64,000 nucleotides of DNA from Oscillospiraceae bacterium (GCA_017505635.1 JAFVOU010000046.1:100686-164685), one strand, 5' to 3'; positions 53,718 to 62,960 are shown, numbered from the stretch's first letter. Made by a program: numbers and translations. Notes: generated by a model not told the origin, from the letters alone.

Positions 53718-54230
53718 TTATTCTTCGTCGTGGTCGTGGCCGCAGCAGCATTCTTCTTCGTCTTCACAGCATTCTACGCCGTCAAAGTCAATTTCAAAGC
53801 TTGTGCCGCAGTTTGGACAGCCGCAGTCAGGGCTGAAGAGCATTTCTTCGTCCATGCATACGATTTCGCCACATTTTGGACATGTGATTTCGTAGATACC
53901 GCCGTCGAAGAGTTCGTCATCGTCGTGGTCATGACCACAGCAGTCACATTCATCTTCGTCGTCCCAGTCATCATCGCAGTCGCATTCATCTTCGTCGTCT
54001 TCCCAGAGGAATTCTTCGATATCTGTAAGGTCTTCGTCGATTGCGTCCAGTTCTTCATATGCCTGGTCCATATCGCTTTCAAGTTCGGACACAGCAGTTG
54101 TTACATCGTCCATAAGGTCAACCAAAGCAAGAAGGATTTTGCCTTCTTTTGTTGTTTCGTCAACGCCAAGACCATCTGCAAGGCCTTTGATGTAAGCAAG
54201 TTTTTCTGTAAGTGTCATCATAGTATCCAC
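53718..54230 (-). CDS. Acidic Cys/His-rich protein, CD1247-like
   Basis: This 170-residue protein has an N-terminal helical part (about 1-75, LTEKLAYIKGLADGLGVDE) resembling the clostridial CD1247 N-terminal family, then a long Asp/Glu stretch with CDC, CCGHDHDDD, a zinc ribbon (CPKCG...CPNCG) and a final CCCGHDHDEE. It would be strongly acidic and able to bind metals. The biochemical role is unknown. It follows efp by 36 bases and shares its terminator. Start may be GTG 54230 or ATG at 54221/54218; the ribosome site AAGG favours the first. Confidence 0.82.
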   Translation of the reverse strand: MDTMMTLTEKLAYIKGLADGLGVDETTKEGKILLALVDLMDDVTTAVSELESDMDQAYEELDAIDEDLTDIEEFLWEDDEDECDCDDDWDDEDECDCCGHDHDDDELFDGGIYEITCPKCGEIVCMDEEMLFSPDCGCPNCGTSFEIDFDGVECCEDEEECCCGHDHDEE

Positions 54231-54266
54231 TCTGCCTTTCTGAATAGAGTTATTGAATTTTATAAA

Positions 54267-54842
54267 TTATTCGTTTTCGTAAGCTTTTGCACGACCCATG
54301 TAGGAACCGTCTCTTGTATCGATTTCGATAAGTTCGTCCTGTTCGATAAAGAGAGGAACTCTAACTTCTGCACCTGTTTCTACTGTAGCAGGTTTAAGTG
54401 TGTTTGTAGCTGTGTTGCCTTTGAAACCTGGTTCTGTTTCTGTGATTTTGAGAACAACAAAGTTTTCTGGTTCTACACCGAATACTTTGCCGTTGTAGGA
54501 GAGAACTTTAACGTTTGTGTTTTCTCTTACAAATTTGAAGTAGTCGCTGTATTCAGCCATAGGAAGTGTAATCTGTTCAAATGTTTCTGTATCCATTACA
54601 TAGTATACATCGCCATCGTTGTAAAGATACTGCATTTCTGCTCTGTCAACACGTGCTGGGGAGAATTTTGCTGTTGGGTTGAAGCTTTCTTCTCTGATAG
54701 CACCTGTGATAAGGTTTTTGTATTTTGTTCTAACAAAAGCTGCACCTTTACCTGGTTTTACGTGCTGGAATTCAACGATAATGTGTGGCTGACCGTTCAT
54801 TTCGAATGTTAAACCATTTCTGAAATCGCCTGCGGAAATCAT
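54267..54842 (-). CDS. efp: Elongation factor P
   Basis: This 191-residue protein resolves ribosome stalls at consecutive prolines. It has the three OB-type domains; the loop HVKPGKGAAF carries Lys32, the residue modified in several bacteria. A poly-Pro protein (29351-30892) in this window has alternating Pro-Thr and only short Pro runs, so dependence is not certain. GGAGG precedes ATG. First of two genes with the acidic protein. Confidence 0.97.
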   Translation of the reverse strand: MISAGDFRNGLTFEMNGQPHIIVEFQHVKPGKGAAFVRTKYKNLITGAIREESFNPTAKFSPARVDRAEMQYLYNDGDVYYVMDTETFEQITLPMAEYSDYFKFVRENTNVKVLSYNGKVFGVEPENFVVLKITETEPGFKGNTATNTLKPATVETGAEVRVPLFIEQDELIEIDTRDGSYMGRAKAYENE

Positions 54843-55005
54843 AATATTACCTCCAAAGTTTTTAAACTTATTATAATTTTTTTACATAATATACGATTAT
54901 ATTATACTTTTATAATTTTACATTAAATATTGCTATTTTTCAATAGCTAATTATATAAAATATGGCTGTTTGCCAAAAAAATTCGCAAAATCGGCATATT
55001 GGCGG

Positions 55006-55854
55006 CTATATTATGCTTTTATAGTATGCCTTCATCTGTGCCGCATCTATCCCCTGAGTGCCGTCCGACTCGCAGATAATTGTCGGCGAAAGATTTTTGC
55101 GGGCGATAATTTCCATAAGAGGTTCAAAATCAGGGCCGTATAATGTATCCTCAAAGGTGAGGTGACGTTTTTCTCCCCCTGATGTATATTCTATTTTTGA
55201 AAAATGAGAATGGAACACTTTTGTGCGGTCTGTGCCGATTTCGTTTTCCATTATCCCGATTATATTTTTATAATCGTCGATTGTTTTTATGCAGCCAAGG
55301 TCGCGGGCATTGAGATGTCCGAAATCTATGCAGGGGATAATTCTCTCATCCACTTTGCACAGTGCCATAACCTCGCTTAAACTGCCAAGCTGATTTACCT
55401 TGCCCATAGTTTCGGGACATACGGTGATATCGCCAAGGCCGTTTTCGTCAAGTGCCTGCATAATGCGATGCATTGTGTCCACCGCCTTTGCAAGTGCCAC
55501 ATCCCTTGGCATCTTTGCGCAGGAACCGCTGTGGAAAACAACTCTGCTGCCACCCATAGCTTTAACTGCCCTTGCGCTGTCCAGAATATATCCGATGCTG
55601 TTAAGTCGTTTTTCTTCGTCAATGCTGGACATGGAAATATAATAAGGCGCATGAAGGGACAGCATTATGTTTTTGGCTCTGCAGGCAGCACCAAATTCTG
55701 CCGCTGCTTTTTCGCTTATACGCACACCTCTGCCGCACTGATATTCAAAGGCATCCAGCCCCATCTTTTCAAGATAAACCGGTGCTTCGATTGTCTTTTT
55801 AAAGCCCTGCAAAGTAAAATTTGCATCAAGGCCTGCTGTGCCGAACTTTACCAT
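55006..55854 (-). CDS. Endonuclease IV-like TIM-barrel protein
   Basis: This 282-residue protein has the AP-endonuclease-IV barrel layout: SLHAPYYI, VFHSGS, CPETMGK, CIDFGHLNA, HSHFSKIEY and ICESDG each supply His, Glu or Asp residues that bind the trinuclear zinc site in Nfo. The set is intact, which supports a metal-dependent endonuclease or related sugar isomerase fold; the DNA-binding loops cannot be judged, so classic Nfo activity is likely but not certain. Its start overlaps the previous stop by one base. Confidence 0.85.
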   Translation of the reverse strand: MVKFGTAGLDANFTLQGFKKTIEAPVYLEKMGLDAFEYQCGRGVRISEKAAAEFGAACRAKNIMLSLHAPYYISMSSIDEEKRLNSIGYILDSARAVKAMGGSRVVFHSGSCAKMPRDVALAKAVDTMHRIMQALDENGLGDITVCPETMGKVNQLGSLSEVMALCKVDERIIPCIDFGHLNARDLGCIKTIDDYKNIIGIMENEIGTDRTKVFHSHFSKIEYTSGGEKRHLTFEDTLYGPDFEPLMEIIARKNLSPTIICESDGTQGIDAAQMKAYYKSII

Positions 55855-56366
55855 TACAAAAACTCTCCGTGTTCCTCAAGATACAGGTCTATATACTGCT
55901 GTTCAAAACTGCGTTTCATGTCAAAGCCTTTTCCTTCTTCGTGATAAAGAGGCATAACCATTGCCGCCTGCATACCGGCAACATGGGCACCCAGCACATC
56001 GGTAAAAATCTGGTCGCCTACCACAAGGGTGTTTTTAAGAGGTACCTTTGTTTTGAAACGTGCGCGGATAAACCCCCACGGTGTAGGCTTTGCACTGAAT
56101 GTAACACACGGAAGTTTTACAATATCCGCAAAAGGCTGTACCTTATTTTTAAAGTTGTTGGATGTGATAAACAGCTTTATTCCGCTTTTGTGCATAAGGT
56201 CAATCCACTCCATAATGCCGTCGGCAGCTTCCAGCTTTTTATGGCGCCGAAGGGTGCCGTCTGCATCAAGAAATATGCAGCGTATATTGTGCTGTCTTAA
56301 AAACTGCGGAGTTATATTTACCGTCTTTTCAAAGATGTAATCAGGCTTGTACCATTTAAATATCAT
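55854..56366 (-). CDS. YqeG-family HAD phosphatase
   Basis: This 170-residue HAD protein has motif I FLDADGTLRRH, motif II ITSNN and motif III GDQIFTDVLGAH, with Lys in FSAKPTPWGF. This is the YqeG HAD-IIIA pattern; B. subtilis YqeG's relatives include PGP-phosphatase-like enzymes (PTPMT1/Gep4-type), so a lipid phosphate substrate is possible. ATG 56366 follows AGAGGG; 27 further residues upstream look unlike the family. The preceding pgsA gene is elsewhere, so the link to phosphatidylglycerol is only suggestive. Confidence 0.9.
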   Translation of the reverse strand: MIFKWYKPDYIFEKTVNITPQFLRQHNIRCIFLDADGTLRRHKKLEAADGIMEWIDLMHKSGIKLFITSNNFKNKVQPFADIVKLPCVTFSAKPTPWGFIRARFKTKVPLKNTLVVGDQIFTDVLGAHVAGMQAAMVMPLYHEEGKGFDMKRSFEQQYIDLYLEEHGEFL

Positions 56367-56551
56367 AAAACCCTCTTGCAAAACAAATATTCTGTGATAA
56401 CATTTTATAAACATATAAATTGTAACATATATCACGCAACTAAACAATGACAGCTGCGCAAATGTTCACAAATTCAACATTATATATTGGTTTAATATAC
56501 ATATTTTAGTGGTATCATAATATAAGCAGACTTTATTTAAAAGGAGATAAT

Positions 56552-57229
56552 ATGAACGAACCTGTTTACAAACCAGGAAAACTTATGATGTTTTTCATTA
56601 TCATATTCCGAATTATATTTACTGCAGCAGTATTTTTTACTGTGGCATTTATCTTTTACAACTCTTCGCAGGTGGCAGAAATAAGCGGACAGTACAGCAA
56701 ATATTTCACCGCTCTTGTAAACAAAGCCCTGACCTACACCCCTTGGGATATTGTGCTTACCGAATATCAGGTGCGCAAACTTGCACATATGGCAGAATTT
56801 GCAGCCCTTGGTTTTTTTCTTACATTCTGTCTGCGCGTTTACACAAAGCGCCTCATCGCATTCTGTGCGTGGCCGCTGCTGTTTGGTCTTTTTATTGCGG
56901 TATGTGATGAATTTCTGCAGAGATTTGTTCCGGGCCGTTCAAGTTCCATCAAAGATATTTTCATAGACTTTATCGGTGTGTGCGGCGGCACTGGCGTAGC
57001 TATATGCATTGTTTTTGCAGTTTCCTTTATCTGCTGGCTGCTCTGGGGCAGAAGACGCAAAAAACGCATTAAAGCTGAATGGGAAAAAGAAAAAACCGAA
57101 ATTGAACGTGCAAGAGAATTTTTAAAACAGCAGGACGAACTTAAAGCCCTGCAGCTTGCAGAAGAAGATAAAATTGCAGCTGCTGCAAACAGCGACGCAG
57201 CAAAAATACTTGCCGAAAATTCAAAATAA
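56552..57229 (+). CDS. VanZ-like membrane protein
   Basis: This 225-residue protein has four membrane segments and the VanZ pattern: KLAHMAEFAALGFFL, and DEFLQRFVPGRSSSIKDIFID. A charged C-terminal coiled coil (about 165-215, with KEKTEIERAREFLKQQDE) is an addition. VanZ proteins affect teicoplanin sensitivity in some strains, but most are of unknown function. AAAAGGAG precedes ATG. It is divergent from yqeG and monocistronic. Confidence 0.9.
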   Translation: MNEPVYKPGKLMMFFIIIFRIIFTAAVFFTVAFIFYNSSQVAEISGQYSKYFTALVNKALTYTPWDIVLTEYQVRKLAHMAEFAALGFFLTFCLRVYTKRLIAFCAWPLLFGLFIAVCDEFLQRFVPGRSSSIKDIFIDFIGVCGGTGVAICIVFAVSFICWLLWGRRRKKRIKAEWEKEKTEIERAREFLKQQDELKALQLAEEDKIAAAANSDAAKILAENSK

Positions 57230-57246
57230 ATATTTATACAAAACAA

Positions 57247-57279
57247 AAGTCATTCTTCCTGAAGAAGAATGACTTTTTT
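57247..57279 (+). terminator. Terminator of the VanZ gene
   Basis: AAGTCATTCTTC / GAAGAATGACTT, 12 bp with a 5-base loop, then TTTTTT. Confidence 0.92.
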
Positions 57280-57319
57280 GTTTGCTGTTTAAAGCGGCAT
57301 CCTGATAAGAAAACATAAA

Positions 57320-57355
57320 TCCCCCTCAAGACACCAATCTGTGTTTTGAGGGGGA
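57320..57355 (-). terminator. Long hairpin after brnQ, probable terminator
   Basis: TCCCCCTCAAGACAC pairs with its complement around CAATCT, 15 bp with one G-T pair. Both strands have a short T stretch (TTTAT on minus, CATTTTT on plus). It is 145 bases past the brnQ stop. Confidence 0.65.
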
Positions 57356-57375
57356 CATTTTTGCACATTTACGCA

Positions 57376-57454
57376 CCAAAAGTGCTGTTGCAAGGCGGAA
57401 ATACGCAGCACTGCTTTGTGCAATGCAAGTGTTGACAACGCAGTAACAGCCTTT
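57376..57454. repeat. Structured, unexplained element downstream of brnQ
   Basis: A GC-richer block in the 271-base gap with flanking GCTGTTGC and GCAGTAACAGC arms and inner pairs (GCAGCAC, TGTGC), ending next to CTTTTT. It is not coding in any clear way. It may be a repeated intergenic element; copies elsewhere in the genome would settle this. Confidence 0.3.
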
Positions 57455-57500
57455 TTGTGCTGTATACTGTGTTTGTGTTTTCTTGTCTGGAGGTCGCTGT

Positions 57501-58817
57501 TTAAGCGTTCTGTTTTTTGCCCATAACCGCATTGAGAACAAAGCTGATAACAAGCATTGCCGCTGTTACAATAACCCAGCCGAAACCAAGGTCATAAAGC
57601 GGAAGTGCACGGCATACTGTGCTGATAAAACCAAGGGAAACACCAATGCCGTCTATTGCATAGATAACGCTGATAACCGCTGTGCCGAGAATTGTAAACG
57701 GATAGATAAAGCGGTTGCCTGAAATAAATTTATCACAAAGGCCAAGCACAATAAGCATAATGGAAACAGGGTATATAGCATTGAGTACAGGTACTGAAAT
57801 GCTGAGAATTGTGTTGAGGCCCTGATTGCATACTGCAAATGAGAAAATTGTGATGCCAAGCACAAATTTGTTGTAGCTTATACCCTTAAACAAAGTTGAA
57901 AAATACTGTGAGATAGAGTTGATAAGACCTACACAGGTTGTAAGACAGGCAAGAGTAAAGATTGCCGCAAGAATAATTGCACCAAATTCACCGAACAGCT
58001 GGTAAACAATCTGACGCAGTGTCCATGCACCGTTTTCCTGAATTTCGTAGATACCGCTGGACTGCATACCCATATATGTAAGCATTGCATAAACAGATGT
58101 AAGAATTGTGCCTGCTGCAATACCTGCAAATACTGTGTGTTTTATAACACCGCTTTTTTCCTTGATGCCAAGGTTCTGAAGTGTAATGGAAATTACAAGA
58201 CCAAAGTTAAGTGCCGCAATAGTGTCCATTGTCTGATAACCTTCGCAGAAACCTTTGAGGAATGCTGCGGACTGGTATGCAGGCTGTGGTGCTGCAACAC
58301 CTGTAACACCTTTAACCACAAAGCTGATAAACAAAAGCACAATAAGTGTCAGCAAACTTGGTGTGAGGAAGTGGCCGATACGGTTGAGCAGTTTGCTTGG
58401 GTTGAGTGCAAGCCATGCTGCAATAACAAAGAACACCAGAGAATAGATAAGCATAAACACTCTGAGAGATGCACCTTCAGGCAGATATGGAGCAACTGCC
58501 ATTTCAAAAGGAACACTTGCCGCTCTTGGAATGCCAAGACCAGGTCCGATTGAAAGATAGATAAGCATTGTAAAAACTATGGCAAATTTGCCGTTTACCC
58601 TTGCACCAAGCTTGTCCAGCCCGTCGGACTGTGCAACAACAATAACGCCCAGCACAGGCAGAACCACTGCTGTAATAAGAAAGCCAAGGATTGCAGGCAC
58701 TGTATTCTGTGCTGCATTCTGCCCTAAAAACGGCGGAAATATAAGGTTGCCTGCACCAAAAAACAGACTGAACAGCATAAAGCTGACTGTTACCATCTGA
58801 CCTTTTGTAAGTTTCAT
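57501..58817 (-). CDS. brnQ: Branched-chain amino acid:cation symporter BrnQ
   Basis: This 438-residue transporter with 12 membrane segments belongs to the LIVCS family (BrnQ), which imports Leu, Ile and Val with Na+ or H+. The signature LFFGAGNLIFPPFLGQ is at the first segment, and the loops IPRAASVPFEMAV and GYQTMDTIAALNFGLV are characteristic. GGAGATA precedes ATG. It stands alone with a hairpin terminator. Confidence 0.95.
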   Translation of the reverse strand: MKLTKGQMVTVSFMLFSLFFGAGNLIFPPFLGQNAAQNTVPAILGFLITAVVLPVLGVIVVAQSDGLDKLGARVNGKFAIVFTMLIYLSIGPGLGIPRAASVPFEMAVAPYLPEGASLRVFMLIYSLVFFVIAAWLALNPSKLLNRIGHFLTPSLLTLIVLLFISFVVKGVTGVAAPQPAYQSAAFLKGFCEGYQTMDTIAALNFGLVISITLQNLGIKEKSGVIKHTVFAGIAAGTILTSVYAMLTYMGMQSSGIYEIQENGAWTLRQIVYQLFGEFGAIILAAIFTLACLTTCVGLINSISQYFSTLFKGISYNKFVLGITIFSFAVCNQGLNTILSISVPVLNAIYPVSIMLIVLGLCDKFISGNRFIYPFTILGTAVISVIYAIDGIGVSLGFISTVCRALPLYDLGFGWVIVTAAMLVISFVLNAVMGKKQNA

Positions 58818-58913
58818 AAAATATCTCCTTTTACGGATTTATATAAAATAAATTATTTAATCAATAACCTTTATAATATATCATAAGTTTCAAGGATTGT
58901 AAACAATAAATAA

Positions 58914-59078
58914 CTTGTATCACCATATACCATAAACTATAAACTCAATATCAATGGACCCATAGGCTAAGGCATTGGTGTTGAAATTTCCAAATCCCGC
59001 TATCTGCTTGTAATGTGCTTTGTAAGCTTTGTTATGGGGCTTAACTTTACAAGTGATGAAGAAATAGTCAAAGGATAA
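58914..59078 (+). pseudogene. Possible degraded coding remnant
   Basis: In one plus-strand frame two open parts (18 and 35 codons) are split by a single TAA at 58968. The second reads like a membrane segment (RYLLVMCFVSFVMGLNFTS) with a charged end. There is no ribosome site or identifiable family, so this is a weak case for a decayed gene end in the 365-base gap between brnQ and the GNAT gene. Confidence 0.25.
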
Positions 59079-59113
59079 ATATCAAAATCTCTGTTTTTAT
59101 AACACAAAATATA

Positions 59114-59155
59114 AAACCGACTGTATCGGCTTCAAAACGCCTTTACAGTCGGTTT
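59114..59155 (-). terminator. Terminator of the GNAT gene
   Basis: AAACCGACTGTA / TACAGTCGGTTT, 12 bp with an 18-base loop, downstream of the GNAT stop on the minus strand and followed by TATATTTTG. Confidence 0.65.
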
Positions 59156-59182
59156 ATTGTTTTTGTCAAAGGAATTTAGCTT

Positions 59183-59629
59183 TTAAATGTTCTTTTCAAA
59201 ACAACGGCAATTTTCCGCCCCTGCAGGACTGCCGTAATAATCTATCTCTTTGTATCCAAGAGATAAATAAAGATTTGCCGAATCCATTGTTGTGCGTGCA
59301 GTTTCCAGGATATAATGTCTGAAACCTGCTTTTTCCGCATCCTGTTCCATTGCAGTAACAATCATTGATGCCGCACCTTTTCTTCTGTGCTCCGGCAGAA
59401 CATAAATGCGTTTTATCTCCGCTGTTGCATCGTCAATTTTTTTCCATGCACCGCAGCCGATTGGCTTTTCGTCTTCGTACACAACACAGAGGCCGTTCAT
59501 ATTGTGAGGTTTGTTAACCTCGGCATATCTTGCCTGCACAGGACCAACTATTTCAAAATAATATTCGTCCAGCTTGTCTGCAAGAAATATAAAATCCCTG
59601 CTGTCCTTATCAACAATTCTTACTTCCAT
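59183..59629 (-). CDS. GNAT N-acetyltransferase
   Basis: This 148-residue protein has the GNAT acetyl-CoA loop EHRRKGAASMI and the C-terminal LYLSLGYKEI segment. The substrate is not clear; small-molecule detoxifying types share these traits. It starts 15 bases after the GT-C-like gene and is probably co-transcribed with it. Confidence 0.88.
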   Translation of the reverse strand: MEVRIVDKDSRDFIFLADKLDEYYFEIVGPVQARYAEVNKPHNMNGLCVVYEDEKPIGCGAWKKIDDATAEIKRIYVLPEHRRKGAASMIVTAMEQDAEKAGFRHYILETARTTMDSANLYLSLGYKEIDYYGSPAGAENCRCFEKNI

Positions 59630-59644
59630 ATTATTCTCCTTATA

Positions 59645-61384
59645 TTATGCAATGTATATATAATTGCCGTTTTCCGTCTGCCTTTGGGTGTATCCCAGTT
59701 TTTCTGCAAACTCTTCTGCAAGTCTGTGATACTGTTCTTCAGCATATATAATCTGCGGCAGTCTTTCGCTGTCCATAGCAAAATAGCTTTCCAGCCTTGC
59801 GATTGTATGCTTCATCTGTTCTTCATCAACACCGGGCAGCCATGCAGAGAATGATGCCACACGCACATCTTCGCTTACAAGATAAAGCCATGTGTTCTGG
59901 GATATATACAGAATGCTTTGCGGACTGTACTGTTCAACCACAGATTCCACATCATCAACAAAGGCACCGTACATTTCTTCCTTTTCCACCGTAGCAAGAA
60001 TGCCTTTTTCAGGACCTTCTGCAAGTGTCTGTGTCTGTGCAGGCATACCTGCGCCAAACCAGCCGCTTTCCCAGAAAACGCTTTCGTAACGGGTGTAGGC
60101 AGTTGCGCCAATCTGCATAACCAATACAGCCGCAACAGCGCAGAGTGTAAGCAGATTTAAAAAACCGTAATTTGATTTTTCAATAATTTCAACACCTGTA
60201 ATCACCACTATAACAAGGCTTGCCATTAAAGATACAAGGGATACGGATGCTATATTGAGGAAACCTTCGGTAGATGCCATATGTATACATACACCATACA
60301 GCATACCCGGTATCCACACAACTTTGAAAAGACGTTTAACCACCTTGCTGTCACTTAAAACAACACAGAATGCGCCAAAGATATTTACAGGGAAAATAAC
60401 GCGGTTGATATACATCTGCCATGTGACAAACGGCGCCATCATCATTGCCGCAAGCACAGCACCTGCACAGAAAAACAGCCCGTCGGGTATTTTTCTGCCT
60501 TTTGTAAAAAATCGCAGTGCAAACAGTACAGCATAGCCTGCATATACAATCAGCGACCAGTCATTGCACAGAAATACTTCTCTGAAATAGGCAGCTATAA
60601 CCGAAAGTACTCCGCTGCTTTCGTGCTGCGGGTCGTTGAGCATCCAGCCAAGTCCTGTTATTATTTCGCTTACGGTGGCACGGCTTAAAACAAAGGCAAG
60701 AAAAACCACAGCCAGTGCCGAAATGCCAACGGTTATCCACAGCCAGCATTTTTTATCCAGCACATCAAGTGCAAAGCAGTTGTGTTTTACTGTATTTATC
60801 AGCACCAGCACACTGTAAAGTGCATACACTGCCACAAGAAACGGACAGCACAGCACAGCCGCTGCAAAGAGCACACCTGCCACGATATAAGGCAGTTTTG
60901 CCCCTTTTTCGTTGGTGAGAAGCAGCACTGATGCCACCGCCACACACTGTATGCCTACAGAATTGTAGGAAAGTGCCATAATACCAAAAGGTGCATAGAT
61001 AAAGAAGGTAAGTGCCGCTGCAGCTGCGCCAAACCAGTTGTATCTTTTCAGTTTAAAATACATAAACACTGCACACAATCCCTGAACAGCGGTAAATATG
61101 TATCTGAAATTAAGCAGAATTCCTTCGGTTGTTCCCACGACAGCCATATATATATACATAAACGGCATAAGCAGAAACGAGCTGAACGCAGAAAGGTTCC
61201 ATTCGTTCACAAACAGTCCGTCCCCCTGCCACAGTCTGTATGGTATTGCAAGATACAGGGACTCATCTTTGTTTGCAAAACCGTAACGGCATTTCCACAG
61301 CAGAAAAACCGCTGCCGCTGCCATAAGCACCGCAAAGATACCGTTCTGTATCAGTTTTTGTTTTTTTGATAATCCGTCTGTCAT
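59645..61384 (-). CDS. Multi-span membrane protein, GT-C/ArnT-like
   Basis: This 579-residue protein has about 12 membrane segments and a C-terminal extracytoplasmic part of about 140 residues. The first outer loop FANKDESLYLAIPYRLWQGD has the D-E pair at the site typical of PMT/ArnT-type GT-C enzymes, which transfer sugars from polyprenyl phosphate. The acceptor is unknown. It is separated from the wecE cassette by 33 kb but could use a lipid-linked sugar from it. A weak site precedes ATG. Confidence 0.72.
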   Translation of the reverse strand: MTDGLSKKQKLIQNGIFAVLMAAAAVFLLWKCRYGFANKDESLYLAIPYRLWQGDGLFVNEWNLSAFSSFLLMPFMYIYMAVVGTTEGILLNFRYIFTAVQGLCAVFMYFKLKRYNWFGAAAAALTFFIYAPFGIMALSYNSVGIQCVAVASVLLLTNEKGAKLPYIVAGVLFAAAVLCCPFLVAVYALYSVLVLINTVKHNCFALDVLDKKCWLWITVGISALAVVFLAFVLSRATVSEIITGLGWMLNDPQHESSGVLSVIAAYFREVFLCNDWSLIVYAGYAVLFALRFFTKGRKIPDGLFFCAGAVLAAMMMAPFVTWQMYINRVIFPVNIFGAFCVVLSDSKVVKRLFKVVWIPGMLYGVCIHMASTEGFLNIASVSLVSLMASLVIVVITGVEIIEKSNYGFLNLLTLCAVAAVLVMQIGATAYTRYESVFWESGWFGAGMPAQTQTLAEGPEKGILATVEKEEMYGAFVDDVESVVEQYSPQSILYISQNTWLYLVSEDVRVASFSAWLPGVDEEQMKHTIARLESYFAMDSERLPQIIYAEEQYHRLAEEFAEKLGYTQRQTENGNYIYIA

Positions 61385-61444
61385 TGTTAAAATTCCTTTT
61401 GTATGACTTTCTGTTTTTTTCAGTATACCAAACTATATGCAAAA

Positions 61445-61467
61445 TGCCAACATAAAAAACGGCATCC
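61445..61467 (-). terminator. Weak terminator after the MATE gene
   Basis: ATGCC / GGCAT stem with a 12-base loop that contains TTTTTT, then TTTTGC on the minus strand. Short stem, so readthrough is likely. Confidence 0.35.
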
Positions 61468-61474
61468 CGATAAG

Positions 61475-62863
61475 CTATAGGTCCTCTTTCAGAGGGTTCC
61501 ATTTTCCTTTTATATAGCAAAACATATACAGCACAAACACAAACAGATTGTGGGCTATCATACATGCCCATGCGGAAACAAGGCCCAAACCAAACAATTG
61601 TGTGCAGATAAATGTGCCCACTATGCGCACACCCCACATACCCATAATATTGTATGCAAAGGGAGTTTTTGTTCTGCCTACGCCCATCATAAAACCTTCC
61701 ACAATAATGGAAAAACCGTAGAAAGGTTCGGACAGTGCCACCATTCGCAGCACTCTTGTGCCAAGGGAGATAACCTCACTGCTGTCGGAAAAGATGTCCA
61801 CCAGCACAGGTGCCGACAGATAAAGTGCCGCACCCGATATTATCATAAGCACAATCTCCAGCGGGATAAACATTTTTGCCAGCCGCTGCATATTGTTTTT
61901 GTCCTTTGCACCGTATGCATTGCCCGCAAGTGTTGCCGCCGCAGTCTGCATGCCAAATCCCGGTATATAAAACGCACTTTCCACCGTGTTGGCAATTGTA
62001 TGTGCCGCTGTGGCAATTTCGCCTACCGAATTTATCATAGATGCAAATGCCACATAACCCAGCGAAGTACCAAAACGCTGCAGCATATTAGGCACCGCAA
62101 CTTTAAGGCAAGGAATAAGTATTTTTCTGTCAGGTGCAAATCTGTTTCCTTTAGGGGATATAACAGGATGTTTCCACAGCACAGCTGTTATGTATATGCC
62201 GCCTACAGTAAATGCAATTGCACTTGCTGCCGCTGCACCAAGCACACCCCAGCCCATACCGTAAACTCTGAAACTGATACCCCATAATGTAACAGTACGC
62301 GTCTGATATATAAAAATAAAGTTGAGCACCACATTTATTATGTTTACTGCCACTCCAACCTTCATAGGTGTGCGGGTGTCACCTGCCGCCCTTAAAGCCG
62401 TGCCGAACATTATGCTTGCCGTGCGTGGCAGCATAGGCATATAAAGTATAAAAAAATACTTTGCTGTCATATCCTGTATACTTTCATCCACCTGCATCCA
62501 CACCGGTATCCTGCTGCTTAAACCAAGGGTAAGCACAGTAAAAACAATACCCACTACAAGGGTTACCATTACTGCCTGCGCCACAGCCTTTGATGCACTT
62601 TCTCTGTCCTTTGCACCGCAGCTTTTTGCTATAAATGCAAGAAAACCTATGCTAAGTGCAGATATGGAACTGGACAAAAGCCAGTTTACCGTTGCCGTTG
62701 CACCAACTGCCGCTGTTGCCTGTGTGCCCAGAGAACCCACCATGGCGGTGTCGATGTACTGCACTGCCGTCTGCATAAGCTGCTCCAGCATGGTAGGCCA
62801 CGCAAGAGACAATATTACAGCTATCATTCCCCAGTCTGTTTTTCTGTTTTCTGTCTTTATCAT
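61475..62863 (-). CDS. MATE family efflux transporter
   Basis: This 462-residue transporter has 12 membrane segments in two halves. MATE features are PTMLEQLMQTAVQYIDTAMVG at the start of the first half and the corresponding AVPNMLQRFGTSLGYVAF in the second. It probably exports cationic drugs or metabolites using Na+ or H+. ATG 62863 is preferred over TTG five codons earlier, though neither has a strong ribosome site. It lies downstream of ohrR but after a terminator. Confidence 0.92.
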   Translation of the reverse strand: MIKTENRKTDWGMIAVILSLAWPTMLEQLMQTAVQYIDTAMVGSLGTQATAAVGATATVNWLLSSSISALSIGFLAFIAKSCGAKDRESASKAVAQAVMVTLVVGIVFTVLTLGLSSRIPVWMQVDESIQDMTAKYFFILYMPMLPRTASIMFGTALRAAGDTRTPMKVGVAVNIINVVLNFIFIYQTRTVTLWGISFRVYGMGWGVLGAAAASAIAFTVGGIYITAVLWKHPVISPKGNRFAPDRKILIPCLKVAVPNMLQRFGTSLGYVAFASMINSVGEIATAAHTIANTVESAFYIPGFGMQTAAATLAGNAYGAKDKNNMQRLAKMFIPLEIVLMIISGAALYLSAPVLVDIFSDSSEVISLGTRVLRMVALSEPFYGFSIIVEGFMMGVGRTKTPFAYNIMGMWGVRIVGTFICTQLFGLGLVSAWACMIAHNLFVFVLYMFCYIKGKWNPLKEDL

Positions 62864-62929
62864 ATCAATTCTGTCCAATAATATTTTGTAAAATAAGTAC
62901 AGCTATATTTTACAATATAACAAACCAAA

Positions 62930-62960
62930 AAGCCACCGGATTTTAACAATCCGATGGCTT
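62930..62960 (-). terminator. Terminator of ohrR
   Basis: AAGCCACCGGATT / AATCCGATGGCTT, 13 bp with one mismatch and a 5-base loop, followed by TTTTGG on the minus strand. Confidence 0.85.

Noticed and set aside
53730..54812. 360-codon plus-strand frame across the efp region
   Set aside because: Spans two convincing minus-strand genes and is rich in Val/Phe/Cys from reversed acidic codons.
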